NCBI RefSeq assembly: GCF_030283145.1
Contig: NZ_JASNWE010000001.1
Span: 866,690 to 930,689, forward strand
Length of the DNA stretch: 64,000 nucleotides
Reading direction: 5' to 3'
Source: Actinomadura xylanilytica
GTDB taxonomy: Bacteria > Actinomycetota > Actinomycetes > Streptosporangiales > Streptosporangiaceae
Of this stretch, positions 1 through 8,254 are shown one piece after another (the stretch's first letter is position 1; each line of letters opens with the position of its first letter). The notes under the pieces were generated by a model. It was given only the letters and a program-made list of their open reading frames with translations. It was not told the origin of the DNA and did not search any database. Made by a program: the position numbers and the translations under genes.

Positions 1-934
1 CCAGATCGGCCCGGACGACACCGAACCCCGTCCCGGGGGCACCGGTCTCCACGGACCCGGCGGAGAGCCCCGCGACGAGCTGCTGGCCGGCCTCCAGGAC
101 ACCCTCAGGGAGGCCGACCCGCCCGTGCGCGAGAGCGACCACGTCGATCCGGACGCCGAGCGCCGCGGCGAGCGCCTGCGTCCGCTCCCGGTCGTCCGGG
201 CCGCGCACGTCCACCAGCGCGGCCACGACGTAGCGGCGGCGCGGCCGGACGGCGTGCAGCGCCTCGATGGTGTTGAGCACGGTGCGGCCGGTGGACAGCT
301 CGTCGTCGACGAGCACCACCGGGACGTCCCGGTCGAACGCCGCCCGGTCGGCCGGCAGCAGCAGATGGCTGGTGGCGTGGCTGTGCTCCTCCTCGAACCC
401 GCCGTAGGTGCCGAAACCCGCGACGGGACGCCGGGTGGAGTGCAGGTAGTAGGCCCCGCGCAGGGCGTCGGCGACCGAATGCCCCAGCGACGTGGCCGTC
501 TCGGCGTAGCCGAGCACCACCGCGTCGACGGGCGGCCCGGACTCGCCCAGCCGGTCACGGAGCGCGGCGGCGGCGCCGGGCGACCCGCCCAGCGATGCCA
601 GCAGCAGCGGCCCGGACGCGCCGGGACCGGACCCGGCGGCGCCCGTCAGGCGGCCCCGGACCAGCTCGCCCAGCAGCAGCCCCGCCCCGTGCACCAGGCG
701 CGGATCGGTCGGCACGTGCTTGCCGAGCACCGCCGACACCAGCAGGTGCGCGCGGCGCGGGTTGCGCCGCACCGCCAGCCCCACCAGGTCGCCGAGCCCG
801 GCGCCCACGGGCCGCTCACCGTCGTCCAGGAGCACCCCGAGGCGCTTGGCGACCCATTCCCCCGGCCAGACGCCGCCGGACCCCGTACCCGGCTCCCGGA
901 GTGCCCGCGAGTCCTCCACCGGCATCCCGCTCAC
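1..934 (-). CDS. Ter-cluster phosphoribosyltransferase (PRTase/TRSP type), 3' part cut by window edge
   Basis: The reading frame is open across the whole stretch and leaves the window at its 3' end, so the C-terminus is missing. The key signature is a type I phosphoribosyltransferase PRPP loop, VVLVDDELSTGRT, at about residue 225, after a region with a conserved ETATSLGHSVAD-like segment. This matches the PRTase that sits with TerD genes in actinobacterial and proteobacterial ter clusters; those proteins are predicted to handle nucleotides or nucleobases, with no firmly established reaction. The GTG start overlaps the stop of the upstream lyase gene (GTGA), which indicates translational coupling; an ATG nine bases further in is the alternative start. 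Family assignment is good; the substrate is unknown. Confidence 0.8.
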   Translation of the reverse strand, partial: MSGMPVEDSRALREPGTGSGGVWPGEWVAKRLGVLLDDGERPVGAGLGDLVGLAVRRNPRRAHLLVSAVLGKHVPTDPRLVHGAGLLLGELVRGRLTGAAGSGPGASGPLLLASLGGSPGAAAALRDRLGESGPPVDAVVLGYAETATSLGHSVADALRGAYYLHSTRRPVAGFGTYGGFEEEHSHATSHLLLPADRAAFDRDVPVVLVDDELSTGRTVLNTIEALHAVRPRRRYVVAALVDVRGPDDRERTQALAAALGVRIDVVALAHGRVGLPEGVLEAGQQLVAGLSAGSVETGAPGTGFGVVRADL

Positions 935-2133
935 GCCTGGCCCGCCCGGCTCAGAACCGCGTCGCCGCGCGCCGGCCCCGCGGGGCCGGCGGCGTCGATC
1001 AGCTCGACGAACGTGACGCCCTCGGCCGCCACCCCGAACACCCGGGCGCGCAGCATCAGCCGCTCGGCCCACGCGCGGTGCGGCTTGGCCTCGTTCATCT
1101 TGTTGGCGTACGAGCTGGCCATCGCGCCGCCACCGGACCAGCCGAGGATGTCGGCGGCGTCGCAGTACTCCTCGTGGGTAACGACCGAGAGCGCGTGCAC
1201 GGTCGCGACATGGCTCGGATGGATGACCGTCTTGCCGGTCAGGCCGTTGGCCTTGTCAAGGTGCACCTCGCGGATCAGCCCGTCCAGGTCGGAGGTGATC
1301 AGCCGCTGCCGCAGCGGCGCGGCGTGCTGCGCCTCGAACGGCGACCGCCGTAGCTGCGGCTTGAACATCCGCTCTCCGGCGGAGAAGTACTCCCACACCG
1401 GCCCGGTCACCACGAAGCCGGTGCCGTCGGCCCGGCCGAGGATGTTGACCACGTCGGAGATCGCGCCCGCGACGGGCCGGATGTCGTAGATCGTCAGGTC
1501 CGGCGGGCGGCGCAGCCCGTAGGCCGCGGACATGTCGGTGGCGCCCAGCCGGATCGCCAGGATCCGGTCGCGGTGCTTGTCGAGCAGCAGCGCCACGTCC
1601 CGCAGCAGCTCAGCGCGGGACTCGGCGTGCACCGCCTCGCGGCTCTCGATCACCGGCATCGCCAGCAGCCGCAGCCCGGTGCGCGCGGCGGTCTCCTCCA
1701 GCGCGTCCAGGAACGGGGCCCCGTCCGCGGCGGTGAACTTGGGCAGCACGAAGCCGGTGACGAGCTCGGCGGCGTCGCCGAGCCGGTCGACCAGGTCGGC
1801 GATCTGCCCGGGGGCGCGGACCCGGACGAACAGCAGCGGGGCGTCGCCGCCCCGCTCGCGCAGGTCGCGGAACTGGGCCACCGCGTTGGCCTCGGCGTCC
1901 GCGACGTCGGCGTCGGCGATGGCGTCTTCCAGGCACACCACCATGCTGGCCACCCCGCGGCGGGCGGCCTTCTGGACGTCGTCGGCGAGCGCCGGACGGG
2001 TCGCCGGGGCGTAGAGCGTGGCCCCGAGCGCCACGGCCAGGACCGCCGGATCGTCATGGCGGTCGAAGCTGCGGGGGTGCCGGTAGAACAGGTGCTTCCG
2101 GCGAGCGGTGTCGATGTGGTCAAAGTGCCGCAT
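931..2133 (-). CDS. HpcH/HpaI aldolase/citrate lyase family protein of ter cluster
   Basis: A protein of about 400 residues with the TIM-barrel C-C bond lyase fold of the HpcH/HpaI/CitE superfamily. Visible family marks are the early segment ATLYAPATRPALADD, the strand VVCLEDAIADADV (acidic metal/cofactor site), ESREAVHAE and the loop RLGATDMSAAYGLRR. The start chosen is the ATG preceded by GGGGGGA at good spacing; an in-frame upstream ATG would add ten residues without a ribosome site. It lies between a TerD gene and the PRTase and overlaps the latter by four bases. In ter clusters this lyase is thought to act with the PRTase and ATP-grasp proteins on an unknown small molecule; that role is inference from gene neighbourhood. 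Confidence 0.85.
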   Translation of the reverse strand: MRHFDHIDTARRKHLFYRHPRSFDRHDDPAVLAVALGATLYAPATRPALADDVQKAARRGVASMVVCLEDAIADADVADAEANAVAQFRDLRERGGDAPLLFVRVRAPGQIADLVDRLGDAAELVTGFVLPKFTAADGAPFLDALEETAARTGLRLLAMPVIESREAVHAESRAELLRDVALLLDKHRDRILAIRLGATDMSAAYGLRRPPDLTIYDIRPVAGAISDVVNILGRADGTGFVVTGPVWEYFSAGERMFKPQLRRSPFEAQHAAPLRQRLITSDLDGLIREVHLDKANGLTGKTVIHPSHVATVHALSVVTHEEYCDAADILGWSGGGAMASSYANKMNEAKPHRAWAERLMLRARVFGVAAEGVTFVELIDAAGPAGPARGDAVLSRAGQA

Positions 2134-2347
2134 GCACGCAGGTCCCCCCAGGGTCGGCTCCACCGCCCCGCGGCGGGCGGATCGTCATCGGTCCCCGCCC
2201 GGGGCCGGTCCCCGGAGCCTTCACAGAATATGTCGCGTCCGACAGCGCATTAGGGTGAATCCACCCACAAATGCTTCGGAATGGTTCTGAATGCCGCCGG
2301 GCACCGCACGTCACGGAGCCCGGCGCGCGGTCGCCGCGCCCCGTCAC

Positions 2348-2392
2348 GGCGCGTCCCGTCACGGCGCGTCCCGTCACGGCGCGTCCCGTCAC
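2348..2392. repeat. Three perfect tandem 15-bp repeats
   Basis: The unit GGCGCGTCCCGTCAC occurs three times without a mismatch, with a partial, diverged copy just before it. It lies between the TerD terminator hairpin and the likely lyase promoter and is not inside a recognised gene. It could be a slippage product or a repeated protein-binding site. Confidence 0.85.
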
Positions 2393-2400
2393 GGACGGAA

Positions 2401-2422
2401 GCCCCCGGGCACGCCCGGGGGC
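2401..2422 (-). terminator. Hairpin terminator after TerD gene
   Basis: GCCCCCGGGC and GCCCGGGGGC form a perfect 10-bp inverted repeat around two bases, starting about 30 bases after the TerD stop codon. There is no T tract, which is usual for high-GC actinobacterial terminators. Confidence 0.65.
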
Positions 2423-2450
2423 CCGCACGGCGCCGCGGCGCCGCGTCCGC

Positions 2451-3029
2451 TCAGAGGTGCTCGGAGACGGCCGGCAGCAGGTGCTGGAACGTGCGGCCGG
2501 TGGCGGTGGCGCCGATCGCGGTCATCGACCAGCCCTGCCCGTCCCGGGCCACCTTCGCCATGATCTGGGCGTTGTGCTCGCCCGCGCCGCTCAGGTCGAA
2601 GCGGGCCAGCTCCTGCCCGGTGGCCTCGTCGACCAGCCGGCAGAACGCGTTGGAGATCTGCGTGAAGTCCTGCCCGGTGAACGAGTTGACCGTGAACACC
2701 AGCTGGACGACGTTCGCCGGGACCTGCTGGAGGTCGACGTTGATCACCTCGTCGTCGCCCTCGCCCGCGCCGGTGAGGTTGTCGCCGGTGTGCAGCACCG
2801 AGCCGTCCTTGCTGCGCAGCTGCCTGAACCACACCGCATCGGCGAGGTTGCCGCTGGCGTCGAACAGCAGGCAGGACGCGTCGAGGTCGATCGTCTGCGC
2901 CTTGCTCTTGCCGAACCGGCCCTTCTTCTCGACCGCGTCCCAGCCCAGGCCCATCTTGACCTGGCTGAGGGTGCCGCCGCCGGGCTTGGCCAGCGAGACC
3001 TTCTGCCCCTTCTGCAACGAGATCGACAT
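2451..3029 (-). CDS. TerD family protein (third copy)
   Basis: A 192-residue TerD-domain protein. It shows the family pattern: N-terminal ISLQKGQKVSLAK, a central acidic segment [31 protein letters not shown] and a C-terminal beta-rich half. TerD/CABP proteins bind calcium through these acidic loops and are tied to tellurite, phage and stress phenotypes. The ATG six bases after AGGAG was taken as start; a second ATG directly before it is too close. It is more diverged than the two TerD copies upstream, having KKGRFGKSKAQ inserted before the DLDAS motif. It follows the DUF475 gene by 26 bases, so the two are probably co-transcribed. Confidence 0.9.
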   Translation of the reverse strand: MSISLQKGQKVSLAKPGGGTLSQVKMGLGWDAVEKKGRFGKSKAQTIDLDASCLLFDASGNLADAVWFRQLRSKDGSVLHTGDNLTGAGEGDDEVINVDLQQVPANVVQLVFTVNSFTGQDFTQISNAFCRLVDEATGQELARFDLSGAGEHNAQIMAKVARDGQGWSMTAIGATATGRTFQHLLPAVSEHL

Positions 3030-3055
3030 CATCGGCTCCTTCGTGGATGGGGGTG

Positions 3056-4186
3056 TCACACCTGGACGGAGCGCGCCGGCCGGTCGTCGTCCGCGCCGGC
3101 GCCGCCGTCGCGGTCCCTGTTGCGCGCCACCGAGCTGACGAACGCCGCGATGATCAGTCCGGCACCCAGCCCGCCGGTGATCCACTCGGACACGTGGTGG
3201 CCGATGCTGACCAGCATGCAGACCGCCAGCGCGCCGATCGCCCAGTGCGCGCCGTGCTCGAGGTAGATGTACTCGTGCAGGGTGCCCTTGCGGACCAGGA
3301 ACACGGTGAGCGACCGGATGTACATCGCGCCGATGCCCAGGCCGAGGGCGATCACGATCGGGTCGGTGCTGATCGCGAACGCCCCGATGACGCCGTCGAA
3401 GGAGAACGAGGCGTCCAGCACCTCCAGGTAGAGGAACAGGAAGAACCCGGCCTTGCCGGTGGCGAGCGCCAGCGCGCTCGCCCCGCCCGTGCGGCCCGCG
3501 GTCGCGGGAACGGGCTTGTCGCCGGCCTCCCCGTCCTTGCCCTCGTCGTCCTCGTCGTCGCCGGCCACGTCGGAGAACAGCTCGCCCAGCCCGTTGACCA
3601 GGATGTAGGTCACCATGCCGAGCACACCGGCGATCATCACCTTGCCCGGCTCGGCCGCGAACAGCCCGGCCACGAAGGCCAGCGAGCCGCCCGCGACCAC
3701 GACCGAGAGCTGGTCCAGCTTGCCGATGCGGGCCAGCGGGCGCTCCAGCCACGGCAGCCACGTGTCGGCCCGTTCCTCGAACACGAAGTCGAGGAACAGC
3801 ATCAGCAGGAACATCCCGCCGAACGCCGCGATCATCGGGTAGGCGTCGTTCATCAGCTGGTGGTAGCGGTCGGCGTCGTTCAGCGCGAGGTCGAACGCCT
3901 CGACCGGGCCGAGCTGCGCGGTGACCCCGACGATCAGCAGCGGGAAGACCAGCCGCATGCCGAACACCGCGATGGCGATGCCGACGGTCAGGAAGATCTT
4001 CTGCCAGAACGGGCTCATCCGGTCCAGCACCTTGGCGTTGACCACGGCGTTGTCGAACGACAGTGAGATCTCGAGGACGGCGAGCACCGCCACCAGCGCG
4101 AGCCCGGTGGGCCCGTCGTACAGGAACGCGATGAGCAGGCCCACGACCGTGACGCCGAAGGACCACCCGAAGGTGCGAAGAATCAT
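3056..4186 (-). CDS. DUF475 (TerC-like) integral membrane protein
   Basis: About 376 residues with seven to nine hydrophobic helices. The motif LEISLSFDNAVVNAKVL near residue 45 and a second copy-like LEVLDASFSFDGVIGAFAI near residue 250 match the paired acidic motifs of the TerC/DUF475 membrane family, which is linked to metal-ion export or metal homeostasis at the membrane. A loop of about 45 residues rich in Asp, Glu and Gly separates the two halves. The start is the ATG giving MILRTFGWSFG; a much longer in-frame upstream extension has non-coding composition and overlaps the preceding TerD gene. Placed between TerD genes, it is the likely membrane partner of the cytosolic Ter proteins. Confidence 0.88.
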   Translation of the reverse strand: MILRTFGWSFGVTVVGLLIAFLYDGPTGLALVAVLAVLEISLSFDNAVVNAKVLDRMSPFWQKIFLTVGIAIAVFGMRLVFPLLIVGVTAQLGPVEAFDLALNDADRYHQLMNDAYPMIAAFGGMFLLMLFLDFVFEERADTWLPWLERPLARIGKLDQLSVVVAGGSLAFVAGLFAAEPGKVMIAGVLGMVTYILVNGLGELFSDVAGDDEDDEGKDGEAGDKPVPATAGRTGGASALALATGKAGFFLFLYLEVLDASFSFDGVIGAFAISTDPIVIALGLGIGAMYIRSLTVFLVRKGTLHEYIYLEHGAHWAIGALAVCMLVSIGHHVSEWITGGLGAGLIIAAFVSSVARNRDRDGGAGADDDRPARSVQV

Positions 4187-4217
4187 GCGAGTATTTCTGC
4201 TAGGTATGGGTCGACCA

Positions 4218-4796
4218 TCAACCGACGTTGACGCCGAAGTCCATGGCGATGCCGGCCAGACCCGAGGCATACCCCTGGCCGACCGCGCGGAACTTCCACT
4301 CCCCGCTGTGCCGGTACAACTCCCCGAACACCATGGCCGTCTCCGTGGAGGCGTCCTCGGTGAGGTCGAACCGCGCAAGCTCGTTGTTGTCGGACCGGTT
4401 CACGATCCGGATGAAGGCGTTGCGGACCTGGCCGAAGCTCTGCTGCCGGTTGTCCGCGTCATAGATCGACACCGGGAACACGATCCGGTCGCACTCGGCC
4501 GGCACCGCGACGAGGTCGACGTTGATGCTCTCGTCGTCGCCCTCGCCCTCACCGGTCAGGTTGTCGCCGGTGTGCTCGACGCTGCCGTCCGGGCTCCTCA
4601 GATTGTTGAAGAACACGAAATGCTGGTCGGACATCACCTTCCCGCCGGTGGAGAGCATCAGCGCCGAGGCGTCCAGGTCGAAGTCGGCGCCCGTGGTGGC
4701 ACGCACGTCCCAGCCGAGCCCCACGGTGACGGCGGTGAGGTTGGGCGCGGCCTTCGTCAGCGAGACGTTGCCGCCCTTGGCGAGTGATACTCCCAT
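4218..4796 (-). CDS. TerD family protein (second copy)
   Basis: A 192-residue TerD-domain protein starting [26 protein letters not shown], the [19 protein letters not shown] segment and [12 protein letters not shown] are the calcium-binding and signature loops of the family. It is close in sequence to the next gene upstream over its full length, so the two look like a tandem duplication. The ATG has AGGAG nine bases ahead. The DUF475 gene starts 31 bases after its stop, supporting one transcript for the TerD-TerD-DUF475-TerD block. Confidence 0.93.
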   Translation of the reverse strand: MGVSLAKGGNVSLTKAAPNLTAVTVGLGWDVRATTGADFDLDASALMLSTGGKVMSDQHFVFFNNLRSPDGSVEHTGDNLTGEGEGDDESINVDLVAVPAECDRIVFPVSIYDADNRQQSFGQVRNAFIRIVNRSDNNELARFDLTEDASTETAMVFGELYRHSGEWKFRAVGQGYASGLAGIAMDFGVNVG

Positions 4797-4859
4797 GATC
4801 GGGTGCTCCTGTCGGTGTCGTTCGGTCGGTGCTCGGCGGGTTACGACGCCGGATCGCGG

Positions 4860-5435
4860 TCAGATGTTGACGCCGAAGTCCGTCGCGATCCCGGCCAGGC
4901 CCGAGGCGTACCCCTGGCCGACCGCGCGGAACTTCCACTCGGTGCCGGCGCGGTAGAGCTCGCCGAACACCATCGCGGTTTCCATGGAGGCGTCCTCGGT
5001 CAGGTCGTAGCGCGCCAGCTCCTCGCCGCCGGACTGGTTGGCGACCCGGATGTAGGCGTTGCGGACCTGGCCGAAGTTCTGGCTCCGGGAGTCGGCCTCG
5101 TGGATGGAGACCGAGAAGGCGACCCGCTCGGCGGTGGGCGCCATCGCGGCGAAGTCGACCTTGATCTGCTCGTCGTCGCCCTCGCCGGCGCCGGTGGTGT
5201 TGTCGCCGGTGTGCTCGACGCTGCCGTCCGGGCTCTTCAGGTTGTTGAAGAACACGAAGTGCTGGTCGGTGAGGATCTTGCCGGACGCGTCCAGCACCAT
5301 CGCCGAGGCGTCCAGGTCGAAGTCGGTGCCGGTGGTCGTCCGCAGGTCCCAGCCGAGGCCCACGGTGACCGCGGTCAGCCCCGGCGCCTGCTTGGTGAGA
5401 GAGACGTTCCCGCCCTTGCTCAGACTGACACCCAC
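4860..5435 (-). CDS. TerD family protein (first copy, promoter-proximal)
   Basis: A 191-residue TerD-domain protein, [18 protein letters not shown] at the N-terminus, with [11 protein letters not shown] and [14 protein letters not shown] loops. It starts at a GTG with GGAGGC in front. It is the first gene of the minus-strand ter operon and faces a divergent coiled-coil gene across about 200 bp. Family members act in the cytosol or at the inner face of the membrane in stress and tellurite resistance; the actual ligand here is not known. Confidence 0.93.
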   Translation of the reverse strand: MGVSLSKGGNVSLTKQAPGLTAVTVGLGWDLRTTTGTDFDLDASAMVLDASGKILTDQHFVFFNNLKSPDGSVEHTGDNTTGAGEGDDEQIKVDFAAMAPTAERVAFSVSIHEADSRSQNFGQVRNAYIRVANQSGGEELARYDLTEDASMETAMVFGELYRAGTEWKFRAVGQGYASGLAGIATDFGVNI

Positions 5436-5642
5436 AGTGCCTCCAAGATCGCATGCCGTATCGGACGCCGGTCGGGCGCCTCGATACTCCGACGATGCAG
5501 CGATGCTATCCGTTCCCTCCCGCGGGAGAGGATTACCGTTCCAGCACCTCCTCCGGCCGTCCCGCGGCCGAAAGGGGGCCCGGAGACGGTGAACGCATCC
5601 CGCGATCTGCGGGAGACTGGACGGCGGGGAAGGGAGGCAGCG
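5436..5642. promoter_or_regulatory. Divergent promoter region, ter operon / coiled-coil gene
   Basis: The only spacer from which both the minus-strand ter operon and the plus-strand coiled-coil gene can be read. It contains a perfect 12-bp palindrome, CTCCCGCGGGAG, at 5517-5528 in a locally AT-richer stretch. No well-matched -35/-10 pair can be named with confidence. Confidence 0.4.
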
Positions 5643-6890
5643 TTGCGGGGAGCGGGTGACCAGCGGCGCCGCGGCCGGGGGGCTCAGGCCGAGGCCGCGG
5701 CGATCGAGGCCAGGGAGGCGGCGTCCACCGCCTTCTACGACATGGACCAGGCGCAGAAGTACCTGGGCGGCCGGGTCACCGTGTTCGCCGACCTGGACTC
5801 GACCGCGGCCGCCCCGTCGCAGCGGGACTTCACCAGGCTCGACGAGGCCGCCAACGCCGCCGCCGTCGCCTACATCTCGGTGCTGGACGCCAACCCGCTC
5901 GATGACCAGGACCGGTCACCGGGGGAGTTCGACGAGGCACGCCGGGCGTTCGCCGCCGTCACCGAGCGGCTCCAGAAGATCAACGGCGACCTGAACGGCT
6001 TCGCCGAGCGGCTCGCCCCCCGGATGGCCCGGCTGGAGGCGGCGCTCGACCAGCTCCCGCCGCGCCTGTCGGCCGCCCGCGACGCGGTGGCGGCGGCCGA
6101 CGCCGCGATCGCCGCCGCGCGGGAGGCGGGGATGGACGCCTCCGAGCCCGAGGCGGAGCTGGCGCGGGCCCGGGAGGCGCTGGCGCGGCTGAGCTCCCAG
6201 GGGCTCGGCGGGCTCGGCCTCGCCGGGGCGCTGAGCCAGGCCGACGAGGTCCTCGCCATCGCCGAGAGGGCCCGCGAGGCCGCCGCCGAGCTGCCGAAGC
6301 TGGCCGGCAAGGTCCGCAACGCGCTGACCTCGGTCCGTACCCGGGCCGACGCCGTCGCGGGCCGCGTCGAGCCGGTCCGCACGGCGATGCGACTGCTGCT
6401 GCGCGGCTACTCGCAGGCGTGCTGGCAGGACCTCAGGGGCGCGCCCGAGGCCATCGAAGCCGGCGCGACCCGGGCCAGGGAGCGGCTGAACGAGGCGTCC
6501 GAGCTGATCGCGCGGGCCGAGTGGAAGCGGGCCCAGCAGGCGCTGACCGCCGCCCGCGCCGAGCTGAACGCCGCCGACCGCCGGGCCGGGCAGGTCACCG
6601 GACGGGTCGCCGAGCTCGACGCGGCGGCGGCCGACCCCGCCAAGCCCGCCGAGGCGGCCAGGTTCGCCGTCCGCGACGCCCAGCGGCTCGCGATGGCCCA
6701 GCCGGGGGGCGCGGCGCCGCACCACGCCCGCGTCCTGGACTCGCTCGTCGCCCGTCTCGAACGGGCGCCGAAGGGCCTGACCGGCACCAACCCCGACTAC
6801 TGGGCCTACCTCCAGGAGCTGGAGTCGGTGAAGACCGCCGCGGGCGACGTGGTGGCCCGCATCCGTTCAGAACGCGCCGGCCAGAGCTGA
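5643..6890 (+). CDS. Alanine-rich coiled-coil protein divergent from ter operon
   Basis: About 415 residues, almost entirely Ala/Glu/Arg-rich helix with heptad-like spacing, no signal peptide and no membrane segment. I do not recognise an enzymatic motif. Long coiled-coil stretches lie at about residues 100-240 and 270-350; the C-terminus, [23 protein letters not shown], is more globular and may be a conserved end piece. The TTG with AGGGAGG five bases upstream is the best-supported start; an in-frame GTG at 5589 would add 18 residues. Comparable coiled-coil proteins accompany TerD genes in other actinobacteria, so a structural or scaffolding part in the Ter complex is plausible but inferred only from position. 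Confidence 0.75.
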   Translation: MRGAGDQRRRGRGAQAEAAAIEAREAASTAFYDMDQAQKYLGGRVTVFADLDSTAAAPSQRDFTRLDEAANAAAVAYISVLDANPLDDQDRSPGEFDEARRAFAAVTERLQKINGDLNGFAERLAPRMARLEAALDQLPPRLSAARDAVAAADAAIAAAREAGMDASEPEAELARAREALARLSSQGLGGLGLAGALSQADEVLAIAERAREAAAELPKLAGKVRNALTSVRTRADAVAGRVEPVRTAMRLLLRGYSQACWQDLRGAPEAIEAGATRARERLNEASELIARAEWKRAQQALTAARAELNAADRRAGQVTGRVAELDAAAADPAKPAEAARFAVRDAQRLAMAQPGGAAPHHARVLDSLVARLERAPKGLTGTNPDYWAYLQELESVKTAAGDVVARIRSERAGQS

Positions 6891-6891
6891 A

Positions 6892-6928
6892 CGGCGCCCT
6901 CAGGGCCCGCAGGACGCTGAGGGCGCCG
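6892..6928. terminator. Bidirectional terminator, coiled-coil gene / efeB
   Basis: CGGCGCCCTCA and TGAGGGCGCCG form a perfect 11-bp inverted repeat around a 15-base loop between two convergent stop codons. Confidence 0.65.
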
Positions 6929-6964
6929 ATGCGGCAGGCCGTGTGCCGAGCCGGCGCCGCCGGG

Positions 6965-8254
6965 TCAGGTGAAGAGTGTGTCGCCCCAGTGGCCGCCCTG
7001 GCGGACGCCGGGCGGGCAGGCGTAGACGCCCGAGCCGACGTGCTGGATGTACTCGTTGAGCGCGTCGGTCGCCAGCGACTGCTGGATCTTGATGAAGCCG
7101 GTGCGCGGGTCGCGCTGGAAGGCGATGAAGAACAGGCCCGCCTCCAGGCGGCCCAGCCCGTCGGAGCCGTCGGTGAACGAGTAGCCCCGGCGCAGGATCC
7201 GGGCGCCGCCGTTGGAGTCGGGATGGGCCAGGCGGACGTGCGCGTCGGGCTTCAACCGGGCCAGGACGACCTTGTCGCGCTCCTTCGCGCCGCCGGCCGG
7301 CGCGCCCTCGCCCTTGTCGCGGCCGAAGACGTCCTGCTGCTCGCGCAGAGAGGTGCGGTCCCAGGTCTCGATGTGCATCCGGATCCGGCGGGCGACCAGG
7401 TAGGAGCCGCCCGCCATCCAGTCCGAGCCGTCGCCGCCGGCCGCCCAGACGTGCGCGCCGAGCGGCCCGGCCTCGGTGCCGGCGATGTTCTCGGTGCCGT
7501 CCTTGAACCCGAACAGGTTGCGTGGCGTCTGCGCGTCCGGGGTGGTGGACGAGGTCTTGCCGAAGCCGAGCTGCGACCAGCGCACCGCGACCACCCCGAA
7601 CCCGATCCGGGCCAGGTTGCGGACGGCGTGCACGGCGACCTGCGGATCGTCCGCGCACGCCTGGACGGCGATGTCGCCGCCGCCGCGGTCGGGATCGAGC
7701 CTGTCCCCCGGGAAGTGCGGCAGGTCGACCAGCGCGGGCGGGCGCCGCGCCTTGAGGCCGAACCGGTCCTTGCCGTCCTTCTCGAACAACGTGGCGCCGA
7801 ACCCGATCGTCAGGGTCAGCCGGGACGGCGGCAGCCCTTCGGCCTCGCCGGTGTCATCGGGCGGGGCCACCGCGGGCCCGCCGACCGCGCCCTGCCCGAC
7901 CGGCCTGCCCGCGGTCATGGCCGCCGCGGCGGCGGTCCACTCCTTGAGCATCCGGACCAGCTTGGCGCGGTCGTCGGTGATCACGTCGAACGCGGCGAAG
8001 TGCAGCCGGTCCTGGACGGGGGTGGCGATGCCCGCCTGGTGCGGGCCGTGGAAGGCGACGGCCGCGCCGGCGGGCTCGCGCTTCTCGGCCGCCGACGCGA
8101 CGTGGTCGAGGCCCGCTCCTGCGGCGGCGCCCACCAGCAGGCTCGCGCCGGAGAACCCCAGCATCCGGCGGCGGGACACGCCCGCGGCCCCGGCCGCCGC
8201 GGGCCCGGCCGCCGCAGGCCCGCTCTCTCGTTCCTCTGGACCGGCCTGGCTCAC
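6965..8254 (-). CDS. efeB: Dyp-type deferrochelatase/peroxidase EfeB
   Basis: A 429-residue haem peroxidase of the Dyp family. The N-terminus has a twin-arginine signal, SRRRMLGFSGASLLVG, so the folded haem protein is exported by Tat. The family GxxDG motif is present as FGFKDGTENI around residue 240, and the C-terminal half has the conserved ILRRGYSFTDG and FFIAFQRDPRTGF segments. EfeB works with EfeO in uptake of ferrous or haem iron. The GTG start overlaps the efeO stop (GTGA), so the two are translationally coupled and should share the iron-box promoter in front of efeO. Confidence 0.93.
   Translation of the reverse strand: MSQAGPEERESGPAAAGPAAAGAAGVSRRRMLGFSGASLLVGAAAGAGLDHVASAAEKREPAGAAVAFHGPHQAGIATPVQDRLHFAAFDVITDDRAKLVRMLKEWTAAAAAMTAGRPVGQGAVGGPAVAPPDDTGEAEGLPPSRLTLTIGFGATLFEKDGKDRFGLKARRPPALVDLPHFPGDRLDPDRGGGDIAVQACADDPQVAVHAVRNLARIGFGVVAVRWSQLGFGKTSSTTPDAQTPRNLFGFKDGTENIAGTEAGPLGAHVWAAGGDGSDWMAGGSYLVARRIRMHIETWDRTSLREQQDVFGRDKGEGAPAGGAKERDKVVLARLKPDAHVRLAHPDSNGGARILRRGYSFTDGSDGLGRLEAGLFFIAFQRDPRTGFIKIQQSLATDALNEYIQHVGSGVYACPPGVRQGGHWGDTLFT

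Larger units (their letters stand above)
2134..2450. other. Intergenic region between TerD and lyase genes
   Basis: This 317-bp gap contains no convincing gene. It holds a strong hairpin near the TerD stop, a triple 15-bp direct repeat, and an AT-richer stretch (about 2220-2290) that could be the lyase promoter. On the minus strand a TATTCT -10-like hexamer lies about 90 bases before the lyase start. Two short inverted repeats sit near it: TGTCG-N4-CGACA (2231-2244) and GGGTG-N4-CACCC (2253-2266). Together these suggest that the lyase and PRTase genes have their own regulated promoter. Confidence 0.5.

Noticed and set aside
125..1489. Plus-strand frame across the PRTase and lyase genes
   Set aside because: Shadow frame; the PRPP motif and the lyase motifs are on the minus strand.
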